In this document: positions 61,296 to 64,000 of the stretch, one piece after another
How the letters are laid out: every line of letters begins with the position of its first letter
Position numbering within the stretch: the stretch's first letter is position 1
Source of the DNA: Artocarpus heterophyllus
Lineage: Eukaryota > Streptophyta > Magnoliopsida > Rosales > Moraceae
NCBI GenBank assembly: GCA_025403435.1
Contig: CM046335.1
Span: 7,630,103 to 7,694,102, forward strand
Length of the DNA: 64,000 bases
Direction: 5' to 3'
The notes under the pieces: model-generated
What the model was told of the DNA's origin: nothing
The model's database searches: none
Seen by the model: only the letters and a program-made list of their open reading frames with translations
Translations under genes and position numbers: made by a program

Positions 61296-63514
61296 CTAGC
61301 TAAAGTACTGGCGTTTCACGAAACGGAACAATACCGTCAAAGCGGCCAGCGCATAAGGAAATACAGTCCAAACTCCCTGTGTGATAACACATGTCAGATC
61401 CACTTGATTCCAAAATTTTAACTTCATTTGTGTAAAAAATCTTAAATGCATTTGCATGCCACAACTGTTGCCACCGTAGCAAGGGTGAGTTATGGGCGCT
61501 CCCTCATCAGGAATCCTATCCCCAGCTGTTGTCCGGAGGAGGAAAAAAGAACAGTTAGTTACCATTCTGACTCGGGAAATAGAAAAAAAGAACAATTTTC
61601 CCACATTAAAAGTCTGATTTTTTTTTTTCAATTCTACCAAAACAGACCCAAGCTAACCTGAACTGGAAGAATGATAAATCCACCACAACAAACTCCGGTT
61701 AAGTAACAATCTGGAGATATGCCCTACAGTAAGATAAAGGCACATCATTGTCGGGAGATCGTAATATCTGATCGGAAGTTAAAAGGCCAAAAGTCCCACA
61801 CTAAAATCTAAGATAAGAGCTTCATATAGAATGTGCGCAATATGGAAATACTTGCCTGTAACAAGCGTTTGCTCCAAGTCACCAAGTGTACACCTCTCAT
61901 TTTGTAGTATATTTTCTTAAAATAGTTTGTAAGTACTAATTTATTAATGCACCAAGCCTGAATAAGAAATTAAGCAGTAATAACCAGATACTAACCGATG
62001 CCCCAGCCAAAAAACGTGTTGGGTTTCTCACTCCAAGGGAAAATCGTTCAACCGTGAAAATCGGATTAAAGCTTGCATGGATTACTCTTGCATGCTGCAT
62101 GTATAATGAATGATAAGTTGGCGTCTATAAAACATGCTTATAGTCATTAGTGTCTTCTTCTTTTTTTTTCAATGAACTTTGACAGATGAAAACAGAATCA
62201 TAAGCACAAACGATATAAAGCTCTTCGAGCTCACCAAAACCAATGAGATTGCCATATTTTTGAACAGCACGAGTTATACTCAAATCTCTCTCTTTGCCAA
62301 TCCCTAACTGTATCCATCATCGAGATAAGAATATACCAAAAAGTTAAAAAAAAAGGCACTGCTATAAGAGCTTTGCCATTGTTAATTTTAGAACATATAA
62401 GGCCAGAACTAACCTTTGAACAAATATCATCAGATGCCCCGGACTGCCGAAAAAGCTTTCCGAAGTAAAACGGCATCAAGTCGCTAATGCATACTCCCCT
62501 AAATGGTGTCAAATTGATATTTCAATGCAAGAAGATAGGGAATTGAAAGCCTTCACGTAAAACATGAATTGATACAAAGCTTATGATATAGAGGCACTAA
62601 CCAGTACACCCACAGAATCGTGGATATAATGTACCCGGCATTCCTGGAGAAAGATTCAGCAAAAGACTGCCATGTCCCCTCCAAAGACAGCATCCGTGCA
62701 AAGAGATGCCAACCTAAACCATTTACCAAAATGACGAAGTCAGGCAAACAAAAAAACCATGAAAGTCACAACTTCAACAAAGCCAACAAAGATAATTTCT
62801 TGAGTTTGTGACAACTGAAGTACCAGAACAGAGGACAGACCCAAATATTTAAAGCTTCTTCACTGATGAAAAGACCAAAACCAGCAGCCATAAGCAACCA
62901 AAAGTAAATCACCTGCATGTTAAGTTGTGGAGTCTAATTATTACCTTGACAATTATTACCTTATTGGAGGACTTAGAAAAAACACAGAAATAAACACTAT
63001 AAATTTTACGTGTTTTTGTTTGTTTGGTTTTCTTTTTCGTTTCTATAATTGTCGGTAATATAGAATTGGGGCGTCTAATTCTGAACACTGCAAAGAAATT
63101 TATTTTCACACACTTCGAACGCATAAGATGAAGAAAAAAACAGGCTAGGTGTACAAAGAAATTGGAATATACCCAGGAGCATATTCTGGCAATAATATTC
63201 TGTATCCAAAGACTTTGAAAGTGAAGCCTACAGGAGTTGAAGCCATTACTGAAGAGGATGAACTTTCAGGGAGAATCTGAAATCCGAGTGAGGATCCAAG
63301 AACTGGCCTTTTCACACAAACAGAAACCAGCGTGATCATTGCAGCTACACCCACCGCAATCGCGATTTTGGCCAGAAATGAAATCCCCGAACCAGGCTGA
63401 GTATTTTTCTCATCTCCAAGAACAGTATAAAGTATTGTATCTTGTCCATCTGCAGCTTCTGTAGATGTTGCAGCTTCATTCTCTTCTGCACCCTCCTGTT
63501 CATGACTTCTTATC
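61296..63514 (-). CDS. VTT/DedA-like (SNARE-associated Golgi) membrane protein, 5'-partial, damaged
   Basis: Nine minus-strand exons: 63514-63173, 62912-62841, 62713-62602, 62498-62414, 62307-62235, 62051-61996, 61723-61658, 61525-61460 and 61376-61296; the 5' exon(s) lie beyond the window. The protein has a hydrophilic start, a transmembrane segment (IAVGVAAMITLVSVCV), then the VTT-type core: YFWLLMAAGFGLFISEEALN, FSRNAGYIISTILWVYW, GVCISDLMPFYFGKLF, FSLGVRNPTRFLAGASGISP and VFPYALAALTVLF. VTT proteins act in membrane trafficking or lipid distribution. Four lesions: one G lost at the start of exon 62912 (TGG to TG), one G lost at about 62700 (TTGGCA to TTGCA), acceptor AG changed to GG at 62053-62052, and an in-frame TAA at 61492-61490 after MRERP. 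The donor of the 61525 exon is also weak. Family assignment is by motif pattern only. Confidence 0.75.
61490..61492 (-). other. In-frame TAA in VTT gene
   Basis: The exon reads LGIGFLMRERP, then TAA, then LTLATVATVV in the same frame, so this is a substitution rather than a shift. It would remove roughly the last 36 residues, including the final transmembrane segment. Confidence 0.8.
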
Positions 63515-64000
63515 CTGCGTGTTTGGAATAAGAATCATCTCAACATTTGGGAGTCAAGCAACAATGGGCAGTTAAGATATTGACAATAGACCAACCATGA
63601 GCCGAAACGTAAGAACAAAATTGAACTTTGACTGCATTTTAAAATAATAAAAGAGATTTTTTTTTGCATACAAGAGATGTTTAAAAGTTAGAGCTAATGA
63701 GGAGCTATAGAACGTGTAATTGTGGAGAAAATTTGAAATTGACTAAGAAATATTCAAACTTTAACTACTAAATTATCCCCAAAAAAAAAAAAGTTTACTG
63801 AGAAGCGATTATAACCATTATGTACAAAACTGTACGTGTTATTTCAAATTTTATTATTTTATTAATAACTTAGATTATAATCCTATAGAATTAAACATAA
63901 TTGCTATAATTCAATTAATTATTTTAATTATTAAGTTTATTTTTTAAGGGTATTATTTATAAATTGAAAATAATTATATGTCATGTTTTTAAACCATTGA
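63515..64000 (-). other. Probable intron of the VTT gene to the window edge
   Basis: The first visible VTT exon starts after an AG acceptor (63516-63515) in phase 2, so an upstream exon must exist. The remaining 486 bp are AT-rich with no exon recognised, consistent with intron. Confidence 0.5.

Overview
This is plant nuclear DNA, almost certainly from a eudicot. The genes are spaced and intron-rich, intergenic DNA is AT-rich and full of transposons, the ribosomal protein promoter carries telo boxes and site II elements, and the proteins belong to plant families (NPH3/BTB, DUF4228, malectin-LRR receptor kinase). I cannot name the species.

Layout. Positions 1-10601 are a nest of retroelements: the right end of a long LTR-like element (family B), a decayed Ty1/copia gag-pol on the minus strand, a 2.03-kb solo LTR inserted in its reverse transcriptase, and a second, inverted family B copy that carries a 577-bp hAT-type MITE. 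A broken BSD-domain gene follows (12441-13287, minus). After 6 kb of repeats comes an NPH3/RPT2-like BTB gene (19595-23100, plus), then a single-exon DUF4228 gene (25293-26123, minus). A 6.27-kb hAT element (28381-34647) has a decayed transposase and is itself interrupted by a copia-type LTR. Next are a purine-rich satellite-like block, a small MITE and a fragment of plastid 16S rRNA (nuclear plastid insert). Cytochrome b5 (39693-41839, minus) is followed by a complete family B element with a perfect 5-bp target duplication (44121-47534). The right end is gene-rich: ribosomal protein L13a (uL13), tRNA-Ser(UGA), a malectin/LRR receptor kinase, and a convergent VTT/DedA-like membrane protein that runs off the window.

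The genes do not form one pathway. They are independent: translation (RPL13a, tRNA-Ser), ER electron transfer (cytochrome b5), signalling (NPH3-like protein, receptor kinase), membrane biology (VTT protein) and stress-associated (DUF4228).

The most notable pattern is damage in otherwise well-conserved genes. Reconstructing the exons shows one 1-nt insertion in the NPH3-like gene and three in the receptor kinase. The VTT gene has two 1-nt deletions, an in-frame stop and a lost splice acceptor, and the BSD gene has an in-frame stop. RPL13a, cytochrome b5 and DUF4228 are intact. The lesions could be residual long-read assembly errors or real decay; only read data can decide. I found no novel defence, biosynthetic or CRISPR-like system.
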